Below, in pieces: positions 25,542 through 34,566 of a DNA stretch of 64,000 bases (the stretch's first letter is position 1; each line of letters begins with the position of its first letter). The notes below the pieces were generated by a model. It had not been told where the DNA came from. It worked only from the letters and a program-made list of their open reading frames with translations, and did not search any database. The stretch comes from Umezawaea sp049997955 (GTDB lineage Bacteria > Actinomycetota > Actinomycetes > Mycobacteriales > Pseudonocardiaceae), in NCBI GenBank assembly GCA_049997955.1, contig JAEBDY010000020.1, positions 95,230-159,229 of the forward strand. The letters run 5' to 3'. A program made the translations under genes and the position numbers.

Positions 25542-26879
25542 ATGCGATCCACACGCCGGCGCGCCGGCGCCCTCCTGCTCAGCCTGGCCCTCACCGCCCC
25601 CCTCGCCGCGTGCGGGAGCTCCGGTGACAGCGCCGGGGGGACGACACTGGACTACTGGCTGTGGGACGACAGGCAGCTGGCCGCCTACCAGGAGTGCGCC
25701 GACGTCTTCCACGCCGCCAACCCGGACATCACCGTCAAGATCTCGCAGACGGCCTGGAACCAGTACTGGCAGAACCTCACCACCCAGCTCGCCTCGGGCG
25801 AAGCCCCCGACGTGTGGACCAACCAGAGCACCTACTACCCGCAGTTCGCCACCCAGAACCAACTCCTGGACGTGGAACCGTTCGTCCAGCGCGACAAGGT
25901 CGACCTGACCGCCTACCAGCAGGGCCTGAGCGACGTGTGGGTCAAGGACGGCAAGCGCTACGGACTGCCGAAGGACTGGGACACGATGGCGCTGGTGGTC
26001 AACACCGAAGCGCTCGACAAGCAGGGCGTCGACCCCGCGCAGCTGGAGGACCTCACCTGGAACCCGGCCGACGGCGGCACGTTCGAGCAGGTGATCGCCA
26101 AGGCCACCGTCGACGCAGGCGGCCGCAATGGTCTCGACCCCGCGTTCGACAAGAACAACGTCCAGGTCTACGGGTTCCTCCCCGAGTGGGCCGATGGCGG
26201 CAACGGGCAGAACGGCTGGGGCATCCTCGCCGCGGCCAACGGGTTCGGCTACCTCGACAAGAACCCCTGGGGCACCCGGTACAAGTACGGCGACCCCGAG
26301 CTGGCCGAGACCATCACCTGGTTCAAGCGCCTCATCGACAAGGGGTACGCGCCCCGTCTCGACAAGCAGTCCAGCGTCGCCAACTCGGAGTTGCTCCTCG
26401 CGGGCAAGGGCGCGATTTCCTTCACCGGCTCGTGGACCATCCTCACCTTCACCGACCCCAAGGTGAAGCAGAAGTTCGCCTTCAAGCCCCTGCCAGCTGG
26501 GCCGTCGGGACGCAAGAGCCCCATCAACGGCCTGTCCGACGCCATCTGGGCCGGCAGCAAGCATCCGGAGCAGGCCTGGAAATGGGTCAAGTTCCTGGGC
26601 TCGTCCGACTGCCAGGACCGCGTCGCCCACCGTGCCGTGGTGTTCCCCGCCATCACCAGTGCCAGCGCGAAGGCGGATGCCGCACACCAGGCCCAGGGCC
26701 GTGACGTGCGCGCCTTCACCGACGCCGCCAAGAACACCTTCCTGCTGCCCATCACGGAGCACGGCACCGAGCTCAACCTGATGGTCCAGGACGCCATCCA
26801 GTCCATCGTCCTCGGCGACGCCAAGGCCGACGAGGGGCTGGAGGACCTGAACAACAAGGTCAACGCCCTCTTCGAGTAG
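25542..26879 (+). CDS. Sugar-binding lipoprotein of ABC importer
   Basis: 445-residue extracellular binding protein. Signal peptide with basic start (MRSTRRRAGALLL) and lipobox LAAC; the Cys becomes the lipid-anchored residue 1. The mature part is a typical CUT1 binding protein (LDYWLWDDRQLAAYQ at the start, NQSTYYPQFATQNQLLDV, and WAGSKHPEQAWKWVKFL near the hinge). It lies between the permease genes and a GH36 alpha-galactosidase, so the ligand is predicted to be an alpha-galactoside such as melibiose or raffinose-type sugars. Confidence 0.92.
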   Translation: MRSTRRRAGALLLSLALTAPLAACGSSGDSAGGTTLDYWLWDDRQLAAYQECADVFHAANPDITVKISQTAWNQYWQNLTTQLASGEAPDVWTNQSTYYPQFATQNQLLDVEPFVQRDKVDLTAYQQGLSDVWVKDGKRYGLPKDWDTMALVVNTEALDKQGVDPAQLEDLTWNPADGGTFEQVIAKATVDAGGRNGLDPAFDKNNVQVYGFLPEWADGGNGQNGWGILAAANGFGYLDKNPWGTRYKYGDPELAETITWFKRLIDKGYAPRLDKQSSVANSELLLAGKGAISFTGSWTILTFTDPKVKQKFAFKPLPAGPSGRKSPINGLSDAIWAGSKHPEQAWKWVKFLGSSDCQDRVAHRAVVFPAITSASAKADAAHQAQGRDVRAFTDAAKNTFLLPITEHGTELNLMVQDAIQSIVLGDAKADEGLEDLNNKVNALFE

Positions 26880-26909
26880 TCGTTCACCCCATCTCACGCG
26901 AGGACAGCC

Positions 26910-28409
26910 ATGGCTCAACTCCTGACCGTCGGCGGCCGCACGTTCGGCGCCGAACTCGAAGGCGGAGGCACTCCGCGGCTCGTCGACGGAGGCCTGCTGC
27001 TGCCTCCCGGGCGGGCCGCCCTCCTGCACGGGTTCGGCGACGCGCCCTTCTACCGGCACGGACACAACTCGTGGAGTCCCTGCGGGTGGCGCCACCTCTC
27101 CGACGTCCCCCTGCGCATCGCCGGCGCCGAGCGCCGCCTCACGGCGGACGACACCACGTGGGACGACCCCGGCCGTCACCACTCCTCCGCGGTCGCCGCC
27201 GTGGCGGGACCTGACGGACGGGTGCTGCTCCTCGGAGCCCTGGGCTTGGGTGTACCCCGGCTCGCCGCCGACCAGGACACCCTCGTCGGCTGGTACGAGT
27301 CCGGCGGGGCCCCGTGGTTCCTCGCCTACGGCGACGAGGACGACGTCTTCGCCGCCTACGCCGAGCACCTCGCCGCGCGCCTCGGGCGCAGCACCAAACG
27401 GGCGGGCAACGTGTGGTGCAGCTGGTACGCCTACTACGAGAACATCACCGAGGACCAGCTCACCAAGGACATCGCCGCCCTGAAGGGCCTGCCCTTCGAC
27501 GTGGTCCAGATCGACGACGGCTGGCAGGAGCTGGTGGGCGACTGGCACGCCAACCCCAAGTTCCCCGCCGGGATGCGGGCGCTGGCCGACCGGATCGCGG
27601 ACGCGGGGCTGCGCCCCGGTCTGTGGCTCGCCCCCTTCATCGTCCACCCCGACTCCCGAACCGCGCGCGAGCGGCCGGAGCTCCTGCTGCGCGACGCCGG
27701 CGGAGCGCCGGTCACCGCGGGCCACAACTGGGGGACCGGGTACTGGACGCTCGACCTCACCCTCCCCTCGGTACAGGACCACCTGCGGGAGACCGTCCAC
27801 CGCCTGACCCACGAGTGGGGATTCGGCTACCTCAAGCTCGACTTCCTCCAGGCGGGCACCACGCCCGGTTCCCACTTCGCTGACGTGGACCGCGAGGCGG
27901 CGTACCGGACCGGCCTGCGCGTCATCCGCGAAGCAGCCGGGGACGAGGTCTACCTGCTGGGCAGTGGCGCGCCGCTGCTGCCCTCGCTCGGCCTGGTCGA
28001 CGGACTGCGCAGCGGCCCGGACGTCGCCCCGATGTGGGACCACTACGCCACGCGGGACCCCTCCGACGCCCTGGCCCGCAACGCCGTCGTCAACACCCTG
28101 CACCGCCTGTGGCACGCGCCCCTGCTCGAAGTCGACCCGGACGTCGTGTACTTCCGCAGCCGTCTCAACCTGCTCACCGACGGGCAGCAGGGCTGGCTGC
28201 GCGATCTGGCCGACATCTGCGGCTTCCGCGCGGTCTCGGATCCGCCCGGCTGGCTGCGCCCCGACGAACTGGAGGCGATGACCCGCTACCTCGAACACCG
28301 GCCCGACATCCGCAAGCTGGGACGCTACCGGTTCTCGCTCGACGGACGCGAGGTCGACTTCACCCCGGCGGTCGACCAGGGCACCGAACAGGTGTATCCG
28401 ATCACTTGA
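26910..28409 (+). CDS. GH36 alpha-galactosidase (cytoplasmic)
   Basis: 499 residues without a signal peptide. GH36 landmarks are NVWCSWYAYYENIT (167-180), VVQIDDGWQ (198-206), the nucleophile Asp311 in YLKLDFLQAG and the general acid/base Asp371 in RSGPDVAP. Shorter than the 700-residue bacterial type, matching the compact GH36 subgroup. It would release galactose from alpha-1,6-galactosides brought in by the importer encoded just upstream (31-base gap). Confidence 0.92.
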   Translation: MAQLLTVGGRTFGAELEGGGTPRLVDGGLLLPPGRAALLHGFGDAPFYRHGHNSWSPCGWRHLSDVPLRIAGAERRLTADDTTWDDPGRHHSSAVAAVAGPDGRVLLLGALGLGVPRLAADQDTLVGWYESGGAPWFLAYGDEDDVFAAYAEHLAARLGRSTKRAGNVWCSWYAYYENITEDQLTKDIAALKGLPFDVVQIDDGWQELVGDWHANPKFPAGMRALADRIADAGLRPGLWLAPFIVHPDSRTARERPELLLRDAGGAPVTAGHNWGTGYWTLDLTLPSVQDHLRETVHRLTHEWGFGYLKLDFLQAGTTPGSHFADVDREAAYRTGLRVIREAAGDEVYLLGSGAPLLPSLGLVDGLRSGPDVAPMWDHYATRDPSDALARNAVVNTLHRLWHAPLLEVDPDVVYFRSRLNLLTDGQQGWLRDLADICGFRAVSDPPGWLRPDELEAMTRYLEHRPDIRKLGRYRFSLDGREVDFTPAVDQGTEQVYPIT

Positions 28410-28430
28410 GTCCCGACGCGCGGCCGGACT

Positions 28431-28465
28431 TAGTAAACTACGTAGCAATATTAGTGGTGGCTACG
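28431..28465. promoter_or_regulatory. Tandem inverted repeats before the ROK gene (probable autoregulatory operator)
   Basis: TAGT-AA-ACTA (28431-28440) abuts a second repeat, CGTAGC (28441-28446) and GCTACG (28460-28465), arms perfect, spacer 13 bases. The stretch is AT-rich and ends 22 bases before the ROK start codon. Confidence 0.5.
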
Positions 28466-28486
28466 CGCTTTTCAGAGGGGTACGAC

Positions 28487-29647
28487 ATGGCGATGAGCGG
28501 AACAGACCCGTCTCGGATGCGGGAGATGAACCAGCTGTCCGTCCTGTGGGCCCTGCGCGGCACCCCACCCTCGACCGTCACCGAACTCGCCGGTCGGACG
28601 GGCCTGTCCCGGCCCGCGGCGGACGTGCTCGTGCAGCAGTTGGTGGCCGACGGCTGGGCCGAGGTCGAGGAACCGGGGGCCAGCAGCACGGTGGGACGGC
28701 CCGCCCGGCGCTACCGCTTCCGCGCAGGCGCCGGGCACGTGCTCGGCATCGACATCGGCGTGCACAAGATCCTCGTCATGCTCTGCGACCTGGAGGGGAA
28801 CCCGGTCCGGTCCGTGCGCCGCCCGGCCGACCCGCAAGCCAGTCCCGACGCGCGACTCGCCTCGGTGGACCAGACCATCGACGACGTGCTGCACCAGGCA
28901 GGCATGGTGGCCACCGACATCTGGGCGGTCACCGTCGGAGTGACCGGCCCGGTCGACGAGAACGGGCGCACCATCATCTCCACACCCTTGCCGGGGTGGC
29001 GCGAAGCCGATCCCATCGCCCACCTGCGACCGCGGTTCACCTGCCCGATCCGGGTGGAGAACGACTGCAAGCTCGCCGCGGTCGCCGAACGCTGGAAGGG
29101 CGTCGCCCAGGACGCCGACGACATCGTGTACCTGCTCGCCGGTCTGCGCACCGGCGCGGGCCTCATCATCGACGGCACCCTTCGTCGCGGTCACGGTGGC
29201 GTGGCCGGGGAGATAGGAGCGCTCAAGGCCGTGCGGTGGCTCAACGCGCCGGAGCACCTCGCAGCCTGTCCCGGGGTGCCCGCGGGCGCCAAACCCGGCG
29301 ATGCCGCGGCCTGGGTGTTCCAGGCCGCGCGGGAAGGCGACAGCGCGGCGAAGACCGCCGTCCAGCGCTACATCCGCGACCTCGCCGTCGGCGTCGCCGC
29401 CCTCGTGCTCACCCTCGACCCGCAGATCGTCGTCTACGGCGGCGGGTTCTCCCGTTCCGCCGACCTGGTCCTCGACCCGTTGCGCCGCGAACTCGCCAAG
29501 CACTGCCTGCGCGTGCCGGAACTGCGCGCCTCCACCCTCAGCGACGAGAGCGTCGCACTGGGCGCGTTGCGACTCGCCCTGGACCAGGTGGACAGCACAC
29601 TGCTCAGCAGCCGGCTTGCCGCGCCCGCAGCACCCCAGTTCTCCTGA
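28487..29647 (+). CDS. ROK-family transcriptional repressor
   Basis: 386 residues. N-terminal winged helix (about 10-80; MNQLSVLWALRG, VTELAGRTGLSRPAADVLVQQL) followed by a ROK sugar-kinase-like domain with the phosphate loop VLGIDIGVHKI. The zinc-binding signature is only partly kept: HGGVAGEIGALKAVRW holds the Glu-Gly part, but the usual CxCGxxGC is replaced by EHLAACPGVPAG with one Cys. AGAGGGG precedes the ATG. Probably the repressor of the adjacent alpha-galactoside genes. Confidence 0.9.
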   Translation: MAMSGTDPSRMREMNQLSVLWALRGTPPSTVTELAGRTGLSRPAADVLVQQLVADGWAEVEEPGASSTVGRPARRYRFRAGAGHVLGIDIGVHKILVMLCDLEGNPVRSVRRPADPQASPDARLASVDQTIDDVLHQAGMVATDIWAVTVGVTGPVDENGRTIISTPLPGWREADPIAHLRPRFTCPIRVENDCKLAAVAERWKGVAQDADDIVYLLAGLRTGAGLIIDGTLRRGHGGVAGEIGALKAVRWLNAPEHLAACPGVPAGAKPGDAAAWVFQAAREGDSAAKTAVQRYIRDLAVGVAALVLTLDPQIVVYGGGFSRSADLVLDPLRRELAKHCLRVPELRASTLSDESVALGALRLALDQVDSTLLSSRLAAPAAPQFS

Positions 29648-29946
29648 ACGCGCTCGACCGTCCCAAACGAACACAGGGACGGCGAACTGCGGATGCCGAC
29701 GCAGAGACGTGGACCGCACGAGTGCAGCACGGAACCCGTGCGCGACGTGATCGAGCACGGTTCGTTTCGGGTTGTGCGGCTCTGTGACCAACGCGCCCCG
29801 ACCGAGTGATGTCTTACCCCATCGAAGTACTTGCGGTATGAATCGGCTTGATGATCGCAGTCCGGGGCATCCCTAGGTCTGCGCCTGGCGCAAGCGTGTC
29901 GGACCGTCCGGCACCGCGCTCGGCGCGAGGACGAAGGGACGATCCG
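29648..29946. other. Intergenic region, no gene recognised
   Basis: About 300 bases between the ROK gene and a small secreted-protein gene. I see no coding pattern or clear repeat; open frames here are shadows. Confidence 0.4.
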
Positions 29947-30252
29947 ATGTTGCGTGCGCTCTCCCTGACGATGTCACGTGTATCCGTTCTGGCCTGCACC
30001 GCGTTCGCCGCAGCGGCGCTCTCGGCGTTCGCCGCGGCCCCTGCTCACGCGGATCCCGGTATTTGCATCGACCACGTCATGGAAATGGGCCATCCCGCGA
30101 ACGCCACGGTGCTCAAGGCGTGCAAGATCGCGAAGACGGGCAGGGCGAGCGACGTCCGGACGTGCCGCCGCATGCTGCTCGACGACGGTGTGCCCTCCGC
30201 TGTCGCGCAGAAGGCGTGCCGGATCGCCTCCTACCCGGATCCGGTGTCCTGA
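29947..30252 (+). CDS. Small secreted cysteine-containing protein, unknown function
   Basis: 101 residues: a signal peptide of about 37 residues (cleavage near PAHA-DPG) and a mature part of about 64 residues with four cysteines (ICIDH, KACKIAK, RTCRRM, KACRIA), which could form two disulfides. The two KAC segments look like an internal repeat. No family recognised. It is not obviously linked to the polyketide cluster that follows. Confidence 0.65.
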   Translation: MLRALSLTMSRVSVLACTAFAAAALSAFAAAPAHADPGICIDHVMEMGHPANATVLKACKIAKTGRASDVRTCRRMLLDDGVPSAVAQKACRIASYPDPVS

Positions 30253-30430
30253 CGGGTCACTGTCACGCAACGCCACTCCGCGGTGCCGGTCCCCGTTCGG
30301 GAAATTCCCTTTCAGGTGAACAGGCCTCGTCGAGTGCTCCACCGGTTGCGGATTCGCGGCCGCGAATCGACCATCGACCCCTGAGTGGATGCGTGACCCC
30401 GAGTTTTCCGTTGGGTTCCGAGGAGGCGTC

Positions 30431-30823
30431 ATGGCATTGGCGAACGATCACGGTACGACTCGGCTCGAACGGCGTGCCTGTCGCCTGCGAGTGATCTTCC
30501 GGTTGCGCGTCCAGGATGGTCTCGAAGACCGATTTCTGGCTTCCTACCGCAAGATCCGCCATCAAGTGGCGCAAGTGGACGGTTACCTCGGTGACCAGTT
30601 GTGCCAATCGACCACCGACGTCGGGGACTGGGTCATCACCAGCGAGTGGGAGAGCCCCGAGCACTTCCGGCGTTGGGAGTCCGGCACCGGCCACCGCGAA
30701 CTCGCCGCCCCGCTGATGGAGTGCGTGACCACGCGGGAATCTTCGCGCTACCACGTCCGGCTCGCCACGGTGGCCGGGCAGAGCGCTGACATCGATCAGG
30801 TACTGGTGGGAGGAGACTCGTGA
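30431..30823 (+). CDS. Antibiotic biosynthesis monooxygenase (ABM)-domain protein, first gene of spore-pigment operon
   Basis: 130 residues with a dimeric alpha/beta-barrel ABM fold (RLRVIFRLRVQDGLEDRFLASYRKIRHQV, DWVITSEWESPEHFRRWESG). AGGAGG lies four bases before the ATG. Its stop overlaps the GTG start of the SchA/CurD gene by four bases. In whiE-type clusters the first protein has a SchA/CurD-like domain; here an ABM protein and a SchA/CurD protein are separate, coupled genes. Possibly a cofactor-free oxygenase or a cyclisation helper. Confidence 0.8.
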   Translation: MALANDHGTTRLERRACRLRVIFRLRVQDGLEDRFLASYRKIRHQVAQVDGYLGDQLCQSTTDVGDWVITSEWESPEHFRRWESGTGHRELAAPLMECVTTRESSRYHVRLATVAGQSADIDQVLVGGDS

Positions 30824-31428
30824 ACCGCTATGCGTTGACGTTCCCGGTGCGAGCGGGATCAGAGGCCGCGGTGGCCGAGATCCTGGGCGGGTACAGCGGC
30901 CCGCCGCCGGGCCGTCCCCAGGCCGCACGGCCCTTGCTGGACCGGACCTCGGTGTTCATGGCCGGCCCGACCGTGGTGCGGGTGGTCGACATCACCTGCG
31001 CGCCGCACGAGGCGATTCGCCACCTGGCGAGCCAGCCGCAGATCCGGGCGGTGGAGGAACGGCTGCGGCCTTACCTGGTCGAGGACCGCGACCTGTCCGA
31101 TGAGGACAGTCGACGGCGCTTCCTGTCGACCGCGGTGATGCGGGTGGTGGCGCAGCACGGCGGGCCGACCGATCACGCGGCCAGGACGGCTGTTCTGTAC
31201 CAGGCCGCACCCGGGGCGGGTCCCGACGTGGCGCGGATGCTCGCCGAGCGGGACCGGGACGCCGCCCGCGGAGCCACCGTGTTCCGCCGCCGGGACCTGA
31301 TCGTGCACCTGGTGGAGGGCCCCGCCGACGTCCCGGTCGTGCCGCCGCCGGACGCGGTGATCGTCCACGTCCGGTCGGCGCTCCCGATGACCCTGGTCAC
31401 CGATCGCATCGTGGAGCGGGTGTCATGA
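30820..31428 (+). CDS. SchA/CurD-like domain protein (WhiE ORFI-like)
   Basis: 202 residues of the SchA/CurD-like family found only in spore-pigment type II PKS clusters (whiE, sch, cur). Two repeats of a ferredoxin-like fold are suggested by NRYALTFPVRAGSEAAVAEIL and, later, RTAVLYQAAPGAGPDVARML. The biochemical role is not established. The assignment rests on position (directly before cupin and ketosynthase genes) as well as sequence. Starts within GTGA and ends within ATGA. Confidence 0.8.
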   Translation: MNRYALTFPVRAGSEAAVAEILGGYSGPPPGRPQAARPLLDRTSVFMAGPTVVRVVDITCAPHEAIRHLASQPQIRAVEERLRPYLVEDRDLSDEDSRRRFLSTAVMRVVAQHGGPTDHAARTAVLYQAAPGAGPDVARMLAERDRDAARGATVFRRRDLIVHLVEGPADVPVVPPPDAVIVHVRSALPMTLVTDRIVERVS

Positions 31429-31814
31429 CCAGCCAACTGCACCGGACGGTCCGTCCGGAGGACGTCGTGGCCAACCTGGCGAGGGGCGGCGACATCCGGG
31501 TCATGCTCGGCCCGTCGACCGTGGGCGCGACCAGCGGGTTCCTCGGGGTGGTGACCGTGCTCCCCGGTGAGCAGGTCAACGAGCACTACCACCCGTACTC
31601 CGAGGAGTTCCTGTACGTCGTCGAGGGTCAGGTGGAACTGGACCTCGACGACGTGCCGCACCCGATGGGCGTGGACCAAGCGCTCATGGTCCCGATCGGG
31701 GTTCGCCACCGGGTCCGCAACACCGGGACCGTCCCCGCGCGGCTGGTGTTCCACCTCAGTCCGCTCGCGCCCCGACCCGCTCTGGGGCACGTGGACACGG
31801 AGCGGTCGCTGTGA
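31425..31814 (+). CDS. Cupin protein of spore-pigment cluster (WhiE ORFII-like)
   Basis: 129-residue single cupin. Motif 1 NEHYHPYSEEFLYVVEG and motif 2 VPIGVRHRVRNTG give the His/His/Glu/His metal site. The WhiE ORFII homolog is thought to help fold or oxidise the nascent polyketide. Overlaps the neighbours by four bases on each side. Confidence 0.88.
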   Translation: MTSQLHRTVRPEDVVANLARGGDIRVMLGPSTVGATSGFLGVVTVLPGEQVNEHYHPYSEEFLYVVEGQVELDLDDVPHPMGVDQALMVPIGVRHRVRNTGTVPARLVFHLSPLAPRPALGHVDTERSL

Positions 31815-33067
31815 CGCGCCGGGTGGCCGTCACCGGCCTCGGGGTGGTCGCACCGGGGGGCGTCGGGGTGAAGGCGTTCTGGGAGTTGATGACCTCCGGG
31901 CGCACCGCCACCCGGCCGATCACCCTCTTCCCCGCGCAGGGCTTCCGGTCCAGGATCGCCGCGGAATGCGACTTCGACCCTCGGGAGGCGGGCCTCCTCT
32001 CGGCCGAGATCGACCGGATGGACCGCTACGTCCAGTTCGCCGTGGTCGCCGCGCACGAGGCGTGGGCCCAAGCGCAGGTCGAGGTGGCGGACCCGTGGCG
32101 GGTGGGCGTGTGCATGGGATCAGCGGTGGGCGGCACGACGCTGCTGGAACACGACTACGTGGCCACCTCCGGCACCGGTGAGCGGTGGCTGGTCGACGCG
32201 GACCTCGCCTCGCCGTTCCTGCACCGCGCCCTGTCCCCCGCGTCGTTGGCCGCGGAGGTGGCCGACGCGGTCGGCGCCGGCGGACCGGTGCGCACGGTGT
32301 CCACCGGTTGCACGGCGGGTTTGGACGCCGTGGGCCACGCCGCCCGTCTGATCGAGGAGGGGCGGGCCGACGTGGTGGTCGCGGGTGCGGCGGAATCGCC
32401 GATCTCGCCGATCACGGTGGCCTGCTTCGACGCCATCCGCGCGACCTCGGCGCGCAACGACGATCCCGAGCACGCCGCGCGACCGTTCGACCGCGACCGG
32501 GACGGGTTCGTGCTCGGCGAGGGTGCGGCCGTGCTGGTGCTGGAGGACTGGGAGCACGCCCGCCGCCGCGGCGCGCTGGTGCTGGCCGAGGTGACCGGTT
32601 TCGCCACCCGCAGCAACGCCCACCACATGACCGGGTTGACCACCGAGGGCGTGGAGATGGCCGAGGCCGTGCGGCAGGCCCTGAACCAGGCGGAGACCCC
32701 GGCCGCCGACATCGACTACGTCAACGCCCACGGCTCCGGCACCCGGCAGAACGATCGGCACGAGACCGCGGCGTTCAAACGGGTGTTCGGCGAGCGGGCG
32801 CACGCCGTGCCGGTCAGTTCGATCAAGTCCATGATCGGCCACTCCCTGGGCGCCATCGGCGCCATCGAGCTGACCGCGTGCGTCCTGGCCCTCACCCACG
32901 GCGTCATCCCACCGACCGCGAACCTGGACACCCCCGATCCCGAGTGCGACCTGGACTACGTGCCGCACACCGCGCGGGAGGAGGACCTGCGGACGGTGCT
33001 GTCGGTGGGCAGCGGTTTCGGCGGGTTCCAGTCCGCTGTCGTGCTCGCCCGCCCGGAGCGGGTATGA
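31811..33067 (+). CDS. Type II PKS ketosynthase alpha subunit (WhiE ORFIII-like)
   Basis: 418 residues. Catalytic Cys167 in VSTGCTAGLDAVGH, His307 (YVNAHGSGTRQND) and His344 (MIGHSLGAIGAIE) form the complete KS triad. It condenses malonyl units with the adjacent chain-length factor. Gene order and overlaps place it in a whiE-type spore-pigment cluster. Confidence 0.97.
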   Translation: MTRRVAVTGLGVVAPGGVGVKAFWELMTSGRTATRPITLFPAQGFRSRIAAECDFDPREAGLLSAEIDRMDRYVQFAVVAAHEAWAQAQVEVADPWRVGVCMGSAVGGTTLLEHDYVATSGTGERWLVDADLASPFLHRALSPASLAAEVADAVGAGGPVRTVSTGCTAGLDAVGHAARLIEEGRADVVVAGAAESPISPITVACFDAIRATSARNDDPEHAARPFDRDRDGFVLGEGAAVLVLEDWEHARRRGALVLAEVTGFATRSNAHHMTGLTTEGVEMAEAVRQALNQAETPAADIDYVNAHGSGTRQNDRHETAAFKRVFGERAHAVPVSSIKSMIGHSLGAIGAIELTACVLALTHGVIPPTANLDTPDPECDLDYVPHTAREEDLRTVLSVGSGFGGFQSAVVLARPERV

Positions 33068-34320
33068 GCCCGGCGGCCACGAAGGACTCGACGGCCGTCA
33101 TCACCGGTCTCGGCGTGGTGGCGCCGGGCGGGATCGGGGTCGAGCGGTTCTGGCCCGCGATCCGCGACGGACGTCGTTCCCTCGGCGCGTTGACCCGGTT
33201 CCAGCCCAACCCGTACCCGGTCGTCGTCGCCGGTGAGGTGCACGGGTTCGAGCAAGCCGCGTGGGTCGACGGGCCCATCGCGGTGCAAACCGACCGGTTC
33301 ACCCACTTCGCCCTCGCCGCGGCGACGATGGCGCTGCGCGAGGCCGACCTCGATCCGGTCGACGTGCCGCCGTTCGAATTCGGCGTGATCACCGCGAGCT
33401 ATTCCGGCGGCGTCGAGTTCGGTCAGCGGGAGATCGAACGGCTCTGGCGGAACGGCCCCGAGCACGTCGGCCCGTACCAGTCGATCGCTTGGTTCTACGC
33501 GGCCTGCACCGGCCAGATCTCGATCGGCAACGGTCTGCGCGGCCCGTCCGGCGTGCTGGTCGCGGACGAGGCGGGCGGCCTGGACGCCTTGGCGGGCGCG
33601 TGCTCCGAACTCCGGCGCGGCGCCACGGCCATGCTCGTGGGCGGCACCGAGGCCCCGTTCTGCCCGTACGCGATCTGCTGCCAACTGGGTCACGGACTGC
33701 TCAGCTCCGGCGACGACCCGACCACCGCGTACCTGCCCTTCACCTCCCGCGCCGCCGGGTTCGCCCCAGGGGAGGGAGGCGCGATGCTCGTGGTCGAGGG
33801 CGCCGGCGCGGCTCGCAGGCGCGGCGCGCGGGCACGCGCCGTCGTCGCCGGGTACGGCGCCACCTTCACCGGCCCGCAGCGGTACGACCGATCAGCCGAA
33901 GGCCTGGAGCGGGCGGTGCGGAGCGCGGTGGCCGAGGCGGACGTGAACCTCGCGGAGGTGGACGTGGTCTTCCTCGACGCGCTGGGCGACGGGCGAGCCG
34001 ACCTCGCCGAGTTCGAGGCGCTGCGGTCGCTGTTCGGCAGCAGGACGAACAGGGTGCCCGTCACGGCGCCGAAGACCGGTTTCGGACGCTGCTACGCGGG
34101 CGCCGCGGCCCTCGACGTGGCCGCGGCGGTCCTCGCACTCGAACACGGCGCGATCCCGCCCACCCCCAACGTCGGCGAGTGCCGGTTCGACCTGGACCTC
34201 GTCACCGGCCCCGCCCGCGAGGCCGACATCCGCACCGCGCTGGTCCTGTCGCGAGGTTTGTACGGCGGGAACTCGGCGGTGGTCCTGAAGCGTCCGGAAC
34301 CGAACGAAGGAGGCAACTGA
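33064..34320 (+). CDS. Type II PKS chain-length factor / ketosynthase beta (WhiE ORFIV-like)
   Basis: 418 residues, homologous to the KS-alpha but lacking the Cys. At the corresponding position it has Glu169 (VLVADEAGGLDAL) where most chain-length factors carry Gln. That Gln is linked to decarboxylative priming, so the change is notable. It sets chain length as a heterodimer with KS-alpha, with which it overlaps by ATGA. Confidence 0.95.
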   Translation: MSPAATKDSTAVITGLGVVAPGGIGVERFWPAIRDGRRSLGALTRFQPNPYPVVVAGEVHGFEQAAWVDGPIAVQTDRFTHFALAAATMALREADLDPVDVPPFEFGVITASYSGGVEFGQREIERLWRNGPEHVGPYQSIAWFYAACTGQISIGNGLRGPSGVLVADEAGGLDALAGACSELRRGATAMLVGGTEAPFCPYAICCQLGHGLLSSGDDPTTAYLPFTSRAAGFAPGEGGAMLVVEGAGAARRRGARARAVVAGYGATFTGPQRYDRSAEGLERAVRSAVAEADVNLAEVDVVFLDALGDGRADLAEFEALRSLFGSRTNRVPVTAPKTGFGRCYAGAAALDVAAAVLALEHGAIPPTPNVGECRFDLDLVTGPAREADIRTALVLSRGLYGGNSAVVLKRPEPNEGGN

Positions 34321-34322
34321 CC

Positions 34323-34565
34323 GTGGACACCACACTTTCCCCGACCGACCTGGCGGCGTTGATCAACCGGTGCACGGGTGTCGCGGTCACCAGCGACCAG
34401 GTGCGATTCTCCCAGCTGAGCTTCGACGAACTCGGCGTGGACTCCCTGGGTCTGATGGGCGTCGTGGCGGAGTTGCAGCGCAACCACGGCATGTCCCGCG
34501 GGGTCGACGTGGCACCGAACCAGTCGCCGCGCGAACTGCTGTCCCTGCTGACCGGGGAGGCGTGA
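34323..34565 (+). CDS. Type II PKS acyl carrier protein (WhiE ORFV-like)
   Basis: 80 residues; GTG start preceded by AAGGAGG with eight bases of spacing. Phosphopantetheine attachment Ser41 lies in LGVDSLGLM. The strong ribosome site fits the need for excess carrier protein. Ends one base before the aromatase start codon. Confidence 0.95.
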   Translation: MDTTLSPTDLAALINRCTGVAVTSDQVRFSQLSFDELGVDSLGLMGVVAELQRNHGMSRGVDVAPNQSPRELLSLLTGEA

Positions 34566-34566
34566 C

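Noticed and set aside
25302..28448. Minus-strand open frame of 1048 codons opposite the binding protein and GH36 genes
   Set aside because: No family sequence and Gly/Arg/Val-rich antisense composition; the plus-strand genes explain the region.
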